The translations under genes and the position numbers were made by a program. Source: Acidovorax sp. Root219 (lineage in GTDB: Bacteria > Pseudomonadota > Gammaproteobacteria > Burkholderiales > Burkholderiaceae_C). From it: DNA of 64,000 bases. The number at the start of each line of letters is the position of its first letter. Position 1 is the stretch's first letter. Below, piece by piece: positions 55,068 to 63,236 of this stretch. The notes below the pieces were generated by a model that saw only the letters and a program-made list of their open reading frames with translations, searched no databases and was not told the origin of the DNA. The stretch is from contig NZ_LMIJ01000007.1 of the NCBI RefSeq assembly GCF_001428665.1, positions 327-64,326 of the forward strand, read 5' to 3'.

Positions 55068-56090
55068 TCACTTGCGTGTATAGATCTGGTCGAAGCTTGC
55101 GTTGTCGGCGAAGTGGTCCTTGGCCGCCTTGTCCCAGCCACCGAAGGCGCCGTCGATGGTCACCAGGTTGAGCTTGGGGAACTGCTTGGCGTACTTGGCC
55201 TTGGCCTTGTCGGAAATGGCCGGGCGGTAGAAGTTCTTGCCGGCAATGTCCTGGCCTTCCTCGCTGTACAGGAACTTGAGGTATTCCTCGGCCACCACAC
55301 GGGTGCCCTTCTTGTCCACGTTCTTGTCGACCACGGACACGGCGGGCTCGGCCAGGATGGACAGCGACGGCGCGATTACGTCGAACTTGGTGCCGAATTC
55401 CTTTTCGAGCAGGTAGGCCTCGTTCTCCCAGGCGATGAGCACGTCACCCTGGTTGCGCTGGGCGAAGGTGATGGTGGAGCCGCGGGCGCCGGTGTCCAGC
55501 ACGGGCACGTTGCCGTAGAGCTTGGCTACGAAATCCTTGGCCTGGGCGTCGCTGCCCAGCTTGCGCTTGGCGAACTCCCAGGCGGCCAGGTAGTTCCAGC
55601 GGGCGCCGCCCGAGGTCTTGGGGTTGGGCGTGATCACGCTGATGCCGGGCTTGATGAGGTCGTCCCAGTCCTTGATTCCCTTGGGATTGCCCTGGCGCAC
55701 CACGAGCACGATGGTCGAGGTGTAGGGCGAGCTGTTGTGCGGCAGGCGCTTTTGCCAGTCCTTGGGGATCCAGCCGCCGTTGGTGTGCAGGGCGTCGGTG
55801 TCGCCAGCCAGGGCCAGGGTGGCCACGTCGGCGTCCAGGCCGTCGATGATGGAGCGCGCTTGCTTGCCCGAGCCGCCGTGCGATTGCTTGATCGTCACGT
55901 CCTGCCCGGTCTTGCCCTTCCAGTACTTGGCGAAGGCCTGGTTGAACTCCACGTACAGCTCGCGAGTGGGGTCGTAGGAGACGTTCAGCAGCGTCACCGA
56001 TTGGGCAAACGACGGCAATGCCGTCAGGGCCAAGCTGCCCACCAGGGCAGCGGCAAAGGGAAACTTGATAAAGTCGCGGCGAAAGTTCAT
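55068..56090 (-). CDS. sbp: Sulfate/thiosulfate-binding protein (Sbp/CysP)
   Basis: 340-aa periplasmic sulfate-binding protein: signal peptide ending SFAQS, mature start [15 protein letters not shown], and the ligand loop [20 protein letters not shown] (about residues 70-90). It has no Cys and only the initiator Met. It heads the minus-strand ssu operon, 31 bp before ssuE, although no sulfate permease (cysUWA) genes are in the window. A cys-type promoter lies at 56145-56198. Confidence 0.95.
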   Translation of the reverse strand: MNFRRDFIKFPFAAALVGSLALTALPSFAQSVTLLNVSYDPTRELYVEFNQAFAKYWKGKTGQDVTIKQSHGGSGKQARSIIDGLDADVATLALAGDTDALHTNGGWIPKDWQKRLPHNSSPYTSTIVLVVRQGNPKGIKDWDDLIKPGISVITPNPKTSGGARWNYLAAWEFAKRKLGSDAQAKDFVAKLYGNVPVLDTGARGSTITFAQRNQGDVLIAWENEAYLLEKEFGTKFDVIAPSLSILAEPAVSVVDKNVDKKGTRVVAEEYLKFLYSEEGQDIAGKNFYRPAISDKAKAKYAKQFPKLNLVTIDGAFGGWDKAAKDHFADNASFDQIYTRK

Positions 56091-56144
56091 GGAGGAGCCT
56101 CTTTGGATAGGAATGCGGAAAGGTGCTGGACACCGATGGACCGC

Positions 56145-56198
56145 ATTCTGGGAGGCCGCCATCAAAACTTAAACAACTAAGATTTCAGTTCTTTATAC
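56145..56198 (-). promoter_or_regulatory. sbp-ssu operon promoter, cys-type variant of the series
   Basis: Minus strand: GTATAA (56198-56193), 18 bp, GTTTAA (56174-56169), 18 bp, CAGAAT (56150-56145). The geometry equals that of sites a to f. It lies 78 bp upstream of the sbp ATG. It is divergent from yggX. Confidence 0.5.
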
Positions 56199-56249
56199 CG
56201 AAACTATCTGAGCACTTCGCTCACACCACGATTTACAAGGAAAATCCCC

Positions 56250-56525
56250 ATGGCACGCACCGTTCAATGTATCAAGCTCGGCAAGGAAGCCGAAGGCCTG
56301 GATTTCCCTCCCTACCCGGGCGAGCTGGGCAAGCGCATCTGGGAAGGCGTGAGCAAGGAGGCCTGGGCCGGCTGGCTCAAGCACCAGACCATGCTGGTCA
56401 ATGAAAACCGCCTGAACCTGGCCGATGCGCGCGCGCGCCAGTACCTGGCACGCCAGATGGAGAACCATTTCTTCGGCGGCGGTGCCGACGCAGCAGCGGG
56501 CTACGTGCCCCCAACGCCTGAATAA
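56250..56525 (+). CDS. yggX: Fe(2+)-trafficking / oxidative damage protection protein YggX
   Basis: 91-aa YggX protein: [20 protein letters not shown] at the N-terminus with the conserved Cys7, PGELGKRIW, and [16 protein letters not shown] in the middle. It is involved in iron handling and protection of Fe-S clusters from oxidants. The ATG at 56250 follows CAAGG. It ends 22 bp before mnmC. Confidence 0.97.
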   Translation: MARTVQCIKLGKEAEGLDFPPYPGELGKRIWEGVSKEAWAGWLKHQTMLVNENRLNLADARARQYLARQMENHFFGGGADAAAGYVPPTPE

Positions 56526-56547
56526 GCGCTCAGCGCACACCCTGCCC

Positions 56548-58479
56548 ATGTCCGAGCCTGTCGACTGGCTGCCGGACGGCACCCCCTACAGCCCCCGCTT
56601 CGGCGACCGCTACCACAGTGAAAACGGCGGCCTCACGCAGGCCCGCCAGGTGTTTTTGCACGGCTGCGGCCTGCCGCAGGCGTGGGCTGGGCAAGCGCAA
56701 TGGCGCATCCTGGAAACCGGGTTCGGCTTCGGCCTGAACTTCCTGGTGACCTGGGCTGCCTGGAGGGCCGACCCCGAGCGCTGCAGCCTGCTGCACTTCG
56801 TCTCCACCGAAGCCTGGCCCGTGGGGGCCGATGACCTGCTGCGCGCCACCACGGCCCATCCCGAGCTGGCACCGCTGGCGCAGCAGTTGCACGCCCAGTG
56901 GTGGGGCCTGCTGCCGGGCGTGCACCGGCTGAGCTTCGACGCAGGGCGGGTGCTGCTCACGCTCTACGTGGGCGACACCCAGGCCATGCTGCGCCAGCAG
57001 GCGCTCACCGTGGATGCCGTCTACCTCGATGGCTTCAGCCCCCAGCGCAACCCGGAGATCTGGGATGCCCACACCCTCAAGGCCGTGGCACGCTGCTGCC
57101 GGCGCGGCACGCGCCTGGCCACCTGGACCATTGCGCGCGCCGTGCGCGATGCCCTGGCCCAGTGCGGCTTCGAGGTCACGCGCATGCCCGGCGTGCCCCC
57201 CAAGCGCGACAACCTGCACGCCACCTACAACCCACACTGGGAACCGCGCACCGCGCCGCAGACCCAGGCGGAGCCAGAATCCCGGCCACCGGGCGACTGC
57301 ATCGTGATCGGCGGCGGCGTGGCCGGCGCGGCCTGCGCAGCCAGCCTGGCGCGGCGCGGCTGGCGCGTGCGGGTGCTGGACCAGGCGGCGGCACCAGCGG
57401 CCGGCGCCTCGGGCCTGCCCGCCGGCGTGTTCGCACCCCATGTCTCGCCCGACGACAGCCTGCTGTCGCGCCTGTCGCGCAGCGGGGTGCGCGCCACCCT
57501 GACCCAGGCCTGCGCGCTACTGCACGAGGGGCAGGACTTTGGCCAGAGTGGCGTGCTGGAGCGCCATGCCGCCGACAAGGCCCGCAACAAGGCCCTGCCC
57601 GCCACCTGGGCCCAGGGCCCCGGCACCGACTGGAGCCAGCCGGCCAGCGAAGACACGCTGCGACAGGCCCAGCTACCGGCCGGCACCCCCGCCAACTGGC
57701 ACCCCCATGCGGGCTGGCTGCGCCCTGCGCGCCTGGTGGCCGCGCTGCTCGCCCAGCCGGGCATCAGCTGGCAGGGCGACTGCTGCGTGGCCCGGCTGCA
57801 GCGCGTGGACGATTCACCCGACGCCGCATGGCAGGCGCTGGACGCTGAAGCCCATGTGCTCGCCCAGGCCCCGGTGGTAGTGATTGCCGCAGGCGCCGAC
57901 AGCCGCCCTCTGCTGGCCAGCCACTGGCCCCTGCAGGCCTTGCGCGGCCAGGTGTCCATCGGCACCTATGGGCCCGGCGCTGCGCCGCTGGCGCCCTTCC
58001 CGCTCAACGGCAATGGCAACCTGGTGCCGGATTTCCCGCTGTCCGATGCACCGGGTGCACCACGCGCATGGATCATGGGATCGACCTTCGAGCGCGGCCT
58101 CACTGCGCTGCCGCCCACGCCCGCCGAGCAACGGGAGGCCCATGCCGCCAACCAGGCCAAGATGCAGGGGCTGTTGCCACCCGCAGCCGAGCGCCTGCAG
58201 GCCGACTTTGCCGCCATGGCGGGCCCGGATGCACCGGCCGATGGCCTGCGCACCTGGGCCGCCGTGCGCTGCACCCTGCACGACCGGCTGCCCGTGGTGG
58301 GCCCGGTCGATGGCGTGGCCCTGCCGGGCCTGTGGGCCTGCACGGCCATGGGCGCGCGCGGGCTGACCCTGTCGGTGCTGTGCGGCGAACTGCTCGCGGC
58401 CCGGCTGCAGGGCGAACCGCTGCCGCTGGATGCAAAGCTGGCCAGGGCGCTGGGCGCCGAGCGGCTGGCCGGCGTGTAA
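56548..58479 (+). CDS. mnmC: Bifunctional tRNA U34 methyltransferase/FAD oxidoreductase MnmC
   Basis: 643-aa enzyme for the last steps of 5-methylaminomethyl-2-thiouridine formation in tRNA. The N-terminal SAM-dependent methyltransferase has LETGFGFGLNF (about residue 56) and VYLDGFSPQRNPEIW (about 160). The C-terminal FAD domain starts with VIGGGVAGAACAASLARRGW (about 252). The ATG at 56548 begins SEPVDWLPDGTPYS, a conserved MnmC start; the frame is open to 56425 inside yggX. Confidence 0.95.
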   Translation: MSEPVDWLPDGTPYSPRFGDRYHSENGGLTQARQVFLHGCGLPQAWAGQAQWRILETGFGFGLNFLVTWAAWRADPERCSLLHFVSTEAWPVGADDLLRATTAHPELAPLAQQLHAQWWGLLPGVHRLSFDAGRVLLTLYVGDTQAMLRQQALTVDAVYLDGFSPQRNPEIWDAHTLKAVARCCRRGTRLATWTIARAVRDALAQCGFEVTRMPGVPPKRDNLHATYNPHWEPRTAPQTQAEPESRPPGDCIVIGGGVAGAACAASLARRGWRVRVLDQAAAPAAGASGLPAGVFAPHVSPDDSLLSRLSRSGVRATLTQACALLHEGQDFGQSGVLERHAADKARNKALPATWAQGPGTDWSQPASEDTLRQAQLPAGTPANWHPHAGWLRPARLVAALLAQPGISWQGDCCVARLQRVDDSPDAAWQALDAEAHVLAQAPVVVIAAGADSRPLLASHWPLQALRGQVSIGTYGPGAAPLAPFPLNGNGNLVPDFPLSDAPGAPRAWIMGSTFERGLTALPPTPAEQREAHAANQAKMQGLLPPAAERLQADFAAMAGPDAPADGLRTWAAVRCTLHDRLPVVGPVDGVALPGLWACTAMGARGLTLSVLCGELLAARLQGEPLPLDAKLARALGAERLAGV

Positions 58480-58553
58480 CCCACAGGCAACAAGGGCGAG
58501 GCCCCTCTCCACGCTGCGCAAACCCGCACCAGCATTGGCGCATAAGCTTATCC

Positions 58554-58607
58554 GCATAAGGGCAGGACAAAACAATAGTTTGTTTCCATAAGCCGCCCCC
58601 CTACATT
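58554..58607 (+). promoter_or_regulatory. Promoter of the TSUP-cys cluster, cys-type variant of the series
   Basis: Plus strand: GCATAAGGG starts at 58554, GTTTGT is at 58578-58583 and TACATT at 58602-58607, again 24 bp and 18 bp apart. Just upstream is the palindrome ATAAGCTTAT (58542-58551), which together with GCATAAG could form paired LysR half-sites. If correct, transcription starts at or next to the ATG at 58615, giving a leaderless mRNA. Confidence 0.5.
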
Positions 58608-58614
58608 CGCTGGC

Positions 58615-59418
58615 ATGCACGATCTGGCGTTTGTCTTTGCGGGGTTTGCGGTAGGCCTCATCGTTGGCCTGACCGGTGTGGGCGGTGGCTCGCTGATGAC
58701 GCCTGTGCTGATCTTTTTCTTCGGCATCAAGCCCCACCTGGCCATCGGCACCGACCTGCTGTTCGCCGCCTTCACCAAGATGGGCGGCACGGTGAGCATG
58801 GCGCGCCAGCGCCTGGTGCCTTGGCGCGTGGTGGGCCAGCTGTGTGCGGGCAGCATCCCTGCCGCCATCCTGGCGCTGTGGGCGCTCAAGGAACTGGGCC
58901 CGGCCAGCGCCCAGGCCCAGCGCATCATGACCACCACGCTGGGCTTTGCCCTGCTGCTCACGGCAGCGGCCACGCTGTACAAGGTGGTGGCCTTTTCGCG
59001 CCAGCGCCAGGCGGCTGACCAGGCCCTGCGCCTGGCCAACGCCGATCAGGCCACCCGCCCGCGCCACTGGAGCCTGCCGGTGCTGCTGGGCGCAGTGATC
59101 GGCACGCTGGTCACCTTCACCTCGGTGGGTGCGGGCGCCATCGGCGTTACCGTGCTGCTGCTGGTGTACCCACTGCTGCCGCTGCCACGCATCATCGGCG
59201 CCGACATTGCCTACGCCGTGCCATTGACCCTGGTGGCAGGATTGGGCCATGCCTCACTGGGCTCCGTGGACTGGAGTTTGCTTGCACAATTGCTGGCTGG
59301 CTCGCTGCCGGGCATCTGGCTGGGCTCACGCTTGGTCACCCGCACGCCCGAGCGCCTGATCCGCTCCGCCCTGTCCGTCCTGCTGGCCTGGGCAGGCGCC
59401 AAATTGATAATGATCTGA
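58615..59418 (+). CDS. TSUP-family (TauE/SafE) sulfite/sulfonate permease
   Basis: 267-aa membrane protein with about eight helices and the duplicated TSUP signature: GLTGVGGGSLMTPVLIFFFG (about residues 20-40) and FTSVGAGAIGVTVLLLVYP (about 165-185). Family members move sulfite, sulfoacetate or related anions. It is placed directly before cysI (10 bp gap), so it probably balances sulfite during assimilation. No Shine-Dalgarno is seen before the ATG, which agrees with a leaderless start. Confidence 0.92.
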   Translation: MHDLAFVFAGFAVGLIVGLTGVGGGSLMTPVLIFFFGIKPHLAIGTDLLFAAFTKMGGTVSMARQRLVPWRVVGQLCAGSIPAAILALWALKELGPASAQAQRIMTTTLGFALLLTAAATLYKVVAFSRQRQAADQALRLANADQATRPRHWSLPVLLGAVIGTLVTFTSVGAGAIGVTVLLLVYPLLPLPRIIGADIAYAVPLTLVAGLGHASLGSVDWSLLAQLLAGSLPGIWLGSRLVTRTPERLIRSALSVLLAWAGAKLIMI

Positions 59419-59428
59419 GTACCCCACG

Positions 59429-61213
59429 ATGTACCAATACACAGAATTCGACAAAACGTTCGTCCACCAGCGTTCGCGCCAGTTCCGCGACCAGCTCGAG
59501 CGCTGGCAGGCCGGCAAGCTGCCGGAAGACGACTTCCGCCCCCTGCGCCTGCAGAACGGCTGGTACGTGCAGCGCTACGCGCCCATGCTGCGCGTGGCCG
59601 TACCCTACGGCGAGATCGCCAGCCGCCAGCTGCGCGTGCTGGCCACCATCGCGCGGGACTACGACGAACCCGAAGCCGCTGTCTTCAAGGCCGCCATGGA
59701 AGGCCAGGGCTTGCTGGGCACGACCTTTTTGCCCAAGAACTGCGCCCACTTCACCACGCGCACCAACGTGCAGTTCAACTGGATCCCGCTGTCCAAGGCG
59801 GCCGACGTGATGGACCTGCTGGCCAGCGTGGACATGCATGGCATCCAGACCAGCGGCAACTGCATCCGCAACACCACCACCGATGCACTGGCCGGCGTGG
59901 CCGTGGACGAGCTGATCGACCCCCGCCCCTACGCCGAGATCCTGCGCCAGTGGACCACGCTGCACCCCGAGTTCGCCTTTTTGCCGCGCAAGTTCAAGAT
60001 CGCCATCAGCGGCGCGGCGGACGACCGCGCGGCCACCGGCTGGCACGACGTGGGCCTGCACATGGCCCGCAATGAGGCCGGCGAGATCGGCTTCAAGGTC
60101 TTCGTGGGTGGCGGCATGGGCCGCACCCCGGTGATCGGCACCGTGATTCGCGAGTTCCTGCCGTGGAACCAGATCATGAACTACATCGAGGCCATCGTGC
60201 GCGTGTACAACGAGCACGGCCGGCGCGACAACAAGTACAAGGCGCGCATCAAGATTCTGGTCAAGTCCGAAGGCCAGAAGTACATCGACGATGTGGAAGA
60301 AGAGTACCGCCAGATCATGGAGATCGACGGTGGCCCGCACACCGTGCCCCAGGCCGAGTTCGACCGCGTGGCCGCCTGCTTCGTGCCGCCCGTGCTGGCC
60401 GACATCCCCGATGCCGACCCCGCCGCCCTGGCTGCATCGCTGCAAGCGCAGGCCGCCGAGCACGTGGCCTTTGGCCGCTGGCTGCAGCGCAACGTACACG
60501 CACACAAGAATGCACAGCTGCGCGCCGTCACGCTGTCGTTCAAGCGCGCAGGCCAGTCGCCCGGCGATGCCACCAGCGAACAGCTCACGGCCCTGGCCGA
60601 CCTGGTGGACCAATACTCCGCCGGCGAAGCCCGCGTCACGCACGACCAGAACGTGCTTCTGCCCTGGGTACACGCCAGCCGCCTGTTCGACCTGTGGCAG
60701 GAAGCCAAGGCCCTGGGCCTGGCCAGCGCCAACGTGCAACTGCTCACCGACATGATCGCCTGCCCCGGCGGCGACTTCTGCTCGCTGGCCAATGCGCGCT
60801 CGCTGCCCATTGCCGAAGCCATCACGCAGCGCTACCAGGACCTCGACGAGCTCGACGACATCGGCGAGATCGACCTGCACATCAGCGGCTGCATCAACAG
60901 CTGCGGCCACCACCACAGCGGCCATATCGGCATCCTGGGCGTCGACAAGGACGGCAAGGAGTGGTACCAGGTCACGCTGGGCGGCTCGGACGGCTCCGAC
61001 CTGTCGGGCGCGGCCGTGGCCGGCAAGGTGATCGGCCCCTCGTTCTCGGCGGCCGAAGTGCCTGACGTGATCGAAGCCGTGCTCGGCACCTACCGCGACC
61101 TGCGCGAAAGCGGCGAGACCTTCCAGAGCACCGTGCGCCGCGCCGGCCTGGACCCGTTCAAGGAAGCCGCCAAGACGGCCCGCCACAAGGAAGAGGCCGT
61201 GGCTGCCGCCTGA
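59429..61213 (+). CDS. cysI: Sulfite reductase hemoprotein (nitrite/sulfite reductase family)
   Basis: 594-aa siroheme/4Fe-4S reductase that makes sulfide from sulfite. The siroheme-side stretch TSGNCIRNTTTDALAGV is near residue 145. Cluster cysteines are in CPGGDFC (about 446-452) and CINSC (about 490-494) followed by GHHHSGHIG. No flavoprotein subunit gene (cysJ) is adjacent, so electrons probably come from ferredoxin or another donor, possibly via the DUF934 partner (inference). Confidence 0.94.
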   Translation: MYQYTEFDKTFVHQRSRQFRDQLERWQAGKLPEDDFRPLRLQNGWYVQRYAPMLRVAVPYGEIASRQLRVLATIARDYDEPEAAVFKAAMEGQGLLGTTFLPKNCAHFTTRTNVQFNWIPLSKAADVMDLLASVDMHGIQTSGNCIRNTTTDALAGVAVDELIDPRPYAEILRQWTTLHPEFAFLPRKFKIAISGAADDRAATGWHDVGLHMARNEAGEIGFKVFVGGGMGRTPVIGTVIREFLPWNQIMNYIEAIVRVYNEHGRRDNKYKARIKILVKSEGQKYIDDVEEEYRQIMEIDGGPHTVPQAEFDRVAACFVPPVLADIPDADPAALAASLQAQAAEHVAFGRWLQRNVHAHKNAQLRAVTLSFKRAGQSPGDATSEQLTALADLVDQYSAGEARVTHDQNVLLPWVHASRLFDLWQEAKALGLASANVQLLTDMIACPGGDFCSLANARSLPIAEAITQRYQDLDELDDIGEIDLHISGCINSCGHHHSGHIGILGVDKDGKEWYQVTLGGSDGSDLSGAAVAGKVIGPSFSAAEVPDVIEAVLGTYRDLRESGETFQSTVRRAGLDPFKEAAKTARHKEEAVAAA

Positions 61214-61243
61214 GCCCCGCCCCAGAACAGAGATAGACACCCC

Positions 61244-61636
61244 ATGAAGATACTTGCATCCCAAGACCACCAGGCCCCTGCCGAAGGCGACACGCGCAGC
61301 GTGGCGCTGGCCAACGATGCCGATGCCCTGGCGCTGGCGCTGGACGGCGTGGAGCGCGTGGACCTGCACTTCCCCAGCTTCACCGACGGCCGGGCTTTCA
61401 GCCAGGCCTTTCTGCTGCGCCGCCGCCGCGGTTTCAAGGGCGACATCCGCGCCACGGGCGACGTGCTGATCGACCAGCTGGTGCAGATGCAGCGCACGGG
61501 CTTTTCGTCGGCCGTGCTGCGCGAGGGCGTGGACGCAGCGGACGCGCAGCGCCAGTTCGAGATGTTCCCTGGCTTCTACCAGGGCGACGCGGTCAACCAC
61601 CAGCCGATCTTTGCCGACAAGGCCGTCACCGCATAA
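61244..61636 (+). CDS. DUF934 protein of the sulfate-assimilation cluster
   Basis: 130-aa DUF934 protein, a small family found between cysI and cysH in many alpha- and betaproteobacteria. Visible family features are VDLHFPSFTDGRAFSQAFLL (about residues 44-63) and RRRGFKGDIRATGDVLIDQL. It has no cysteine, so it is unlikely to carry an Fe-S cluster. A role in electron delivery to CysI or CysH has been suggested for the family; nothing in the sequence proves it. Confidence 0.9.
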   Translation: MKILASQDHQAPAEGDTRSVALANDADALALALDGVERVDLHFPSFTDGRAFSQAFLLRRRRGFKGDIRATGDVLIDQLVQMQRTGFSSAVLREGVDAADAQRQFEMFPGFYQGDAVNHQPIFADKAVTA

Positions 61637-61640
61637 CACC

Positions 61641-62264
61641 ATGAGCCAATTCGATCTCGCATCCGTAAACGCCGAACTCGGCCGCAACGCCGAGGGTCTC
61701 GTCGCCTGGGCCCTGGGCCTGGGCCAGCGCCCCATCGTCACCACCAACTTCCGCCCCTTCGAGGCCGTGATCCTGCACATGGTCAGCCGCGTGCAGCCCG
61801 ATGTTCCGGTGGTCTGGATGGACAACGGCTACAACACCGAAGCCACCTACCGCTTTGCCGATGAAGTGACGAAACAGCTCGGCCTGAAGCTGCAGATCTA
61901 CCTGCCGCGCCGCTCGCGTGCGCACCGCGAGGCCGTGGAGGGCGCAACGCCCGGGCTGGACGACCCGCGCCATGCCGCCTTCACCGAAGAAGTGAAGCTG
62001 GAGCCCTTTACCCGCGCCCTGCGCGAGACGGCCCCCAAGGTCTGGTTCACCGCGCTGCGCGCCACCGACACCGCCGTGCGTGCGCAGATGGACCCGGTGA
62101 GCATCAACCCCGACGGGCTGATCAAGGTCGCGCCGCTGCTGCACTGGTCGTCCAAGGAGCTGTACGAGTACTGCCAGCAGCACGGCCTGCCGAACAACTT
62201 CGACTACGTGGACCCCACCAAGGGCGAAGAGAACCGCGAGTGCGGCCTACACATCGCGCATTGA
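61641..62264 (+). CDS. cysH: Phosphoadenylyl-sulfate reductase CysH (PAPS type by motif)
   Basis: 207-aa thioredoxin-dependent reductase: PIVTTNFRPFEAVILHM (phosphate-binding region, about residue 35), VVWMDNGYNTEATYRFADEV and the C-terminal catalytic ECGLH. The CC...CxxC cysteines that hold a 4Fe-4S cluster in APS reductases are missing (TEEVKLEPFTRAL where CC-x-IRK-type sequence would sit). The only other Cys is in YEYCQQH. That predicts PAPS rather than APS as substrate. The ATG at 61641 is 4 bp after the DUF934 stop. Confidence 0.9.
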   Translation: MSQFDLASVNAELGRNAEGLVAWALGLGQRPIVTTNFRPFEAVILHMVSRVQPDVPVVWMDNGYNTEATYRFADEVTKQLGLKLQIYLPRRSRAHREAVEGATPGLDDPRHAAFTEEVKLEPFTRALRETAPKVWFTALRATDTAVRAQMDPVSINPDGLIKVAPLLHWSSKELYEYCQQHGLPNNFDYVDPTKGEENRECGLHIAH

Positions 62265-62285
62265 CCCCCCACCGCTGACCCGACC

Positions 62286-63236
62286 ATGAACGCCCGCACC
62301 GATGCCGCGCTGCTGCAGAACAAGAACATGAGCCACCACCTGAACAATTCGCACCTCGACGCCCTGGAAGAGGAAACCATCTTCATCCTGCGCGAGGTGG
62401 CTGCCGCCTTCGAGCGCCCCACCCTGCTGTTCTCGGGCGGCAAGGATTCGCTGGTGATGCTCAAGTGCGCAGAGAAGGCCTTCGGCGCGGGCCGCATCCC
62501 CTACCCGCTGCTCATGATCGACACGGGCCACAACTTCAAAGAGGTCACGGACTTCCGTGATTCGCGCGCCAAGGAACTGGGTGCCGAACTCATCGTGCGC
62601 AGCGTCGAGGACTCCATGGCCCGCGGCACCGTGCGCCTGGCCCACCCCGGCGAGAGCCGCAACGTGCACCAATCGGTCACGCTGCTCGAAGCCATCGAGG
62701 AGTTCCGCTTCGACGCACTGATCGGCGGCGCCCGCCGCGATGAAGAGAAGGCCCGCGCCAAGGAGCGCATCTTCTCGCACCGCGACAGCTTCGGCCAGTG
62801 GCAGCCCAAGGCCCAGCGCCCCGAGCTGTGGACCCTGTTCAACACCCGGCTGCAGCCCGGTGAGCACTTTCGCGTGTTCCCCATCAGCAACTGGACCGAA
62901 CTCGACGTGTGGCAGTACATCGACCGCGAGCAGATCGGCCTGCCCAGCATCTACTACACGCACAAGCGCGAGGTGGTGGACCGCCGGGGCCTGTTGATGC
63001 CCGTGACCGAGCTGACGCCACCGCGCGAAGGCGAGACGGTGCAGACGCGCGACGTGCGCTTTCGCACCGTGGGCGACATCACCTGCACCGCACCGGTGGA
63101 GAGCACGGCCGCCACCCCGGCAGAGATCGTGATCGAGACCCTGGCCGCCGACGTGAGTGAGCGCGGCGCGACCCGCATGGACGACAAGACGAGCGACGCC
63201 TCGATGGAAAAGCGCAAGAAGGACGGGTATTTCTGA
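62286..63236 (+). CDS. cysD: Sulfate adenylyltransferase small subunit CysD
   Basis: 316-aa PP-loop ATP pyrophosphatase that makes APS from sulfate and ATP together with CysN. PP-loop LLFSGGKDSLVML is near residue 43, with DTGHNFKEVTDFRD, GGARRDEEKARAKERI, and the C-terminal MEKRKKDGYF shared by CysD proteins. An ATG at 62286 or 62328 could start it; the latter gives the more usual N-terminus. The stop TGATG overlaps the cysN start. Confidence 0.95.
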   Translation: MNARTDAALLQNKNMSHHLNNSHLDALEEETIFILREVAAAFERPTLLFSGGKDSLVMLKCAEKAFGAGRIPYPLLMIDTGHNFKEVTDFRDSRAKELGAELIVRSVEDSMARGTVRLAHPGESRNVHQSVTLLEAIEEFRFDALIGGARRDEEKARAKERIFSHRDSFGQWQPKAQRPELWTLFNTRLQPGEHFRVFPISNWTELDVWQYIDREQIGLPSIYYTHKREVVDRRGLLMPVTELTPPREGETVQTRDVRFRTVGDITCTAPVESTAATPAEIVIETLAADVSERGATRMDDKTSDASMEKRKKDGYF

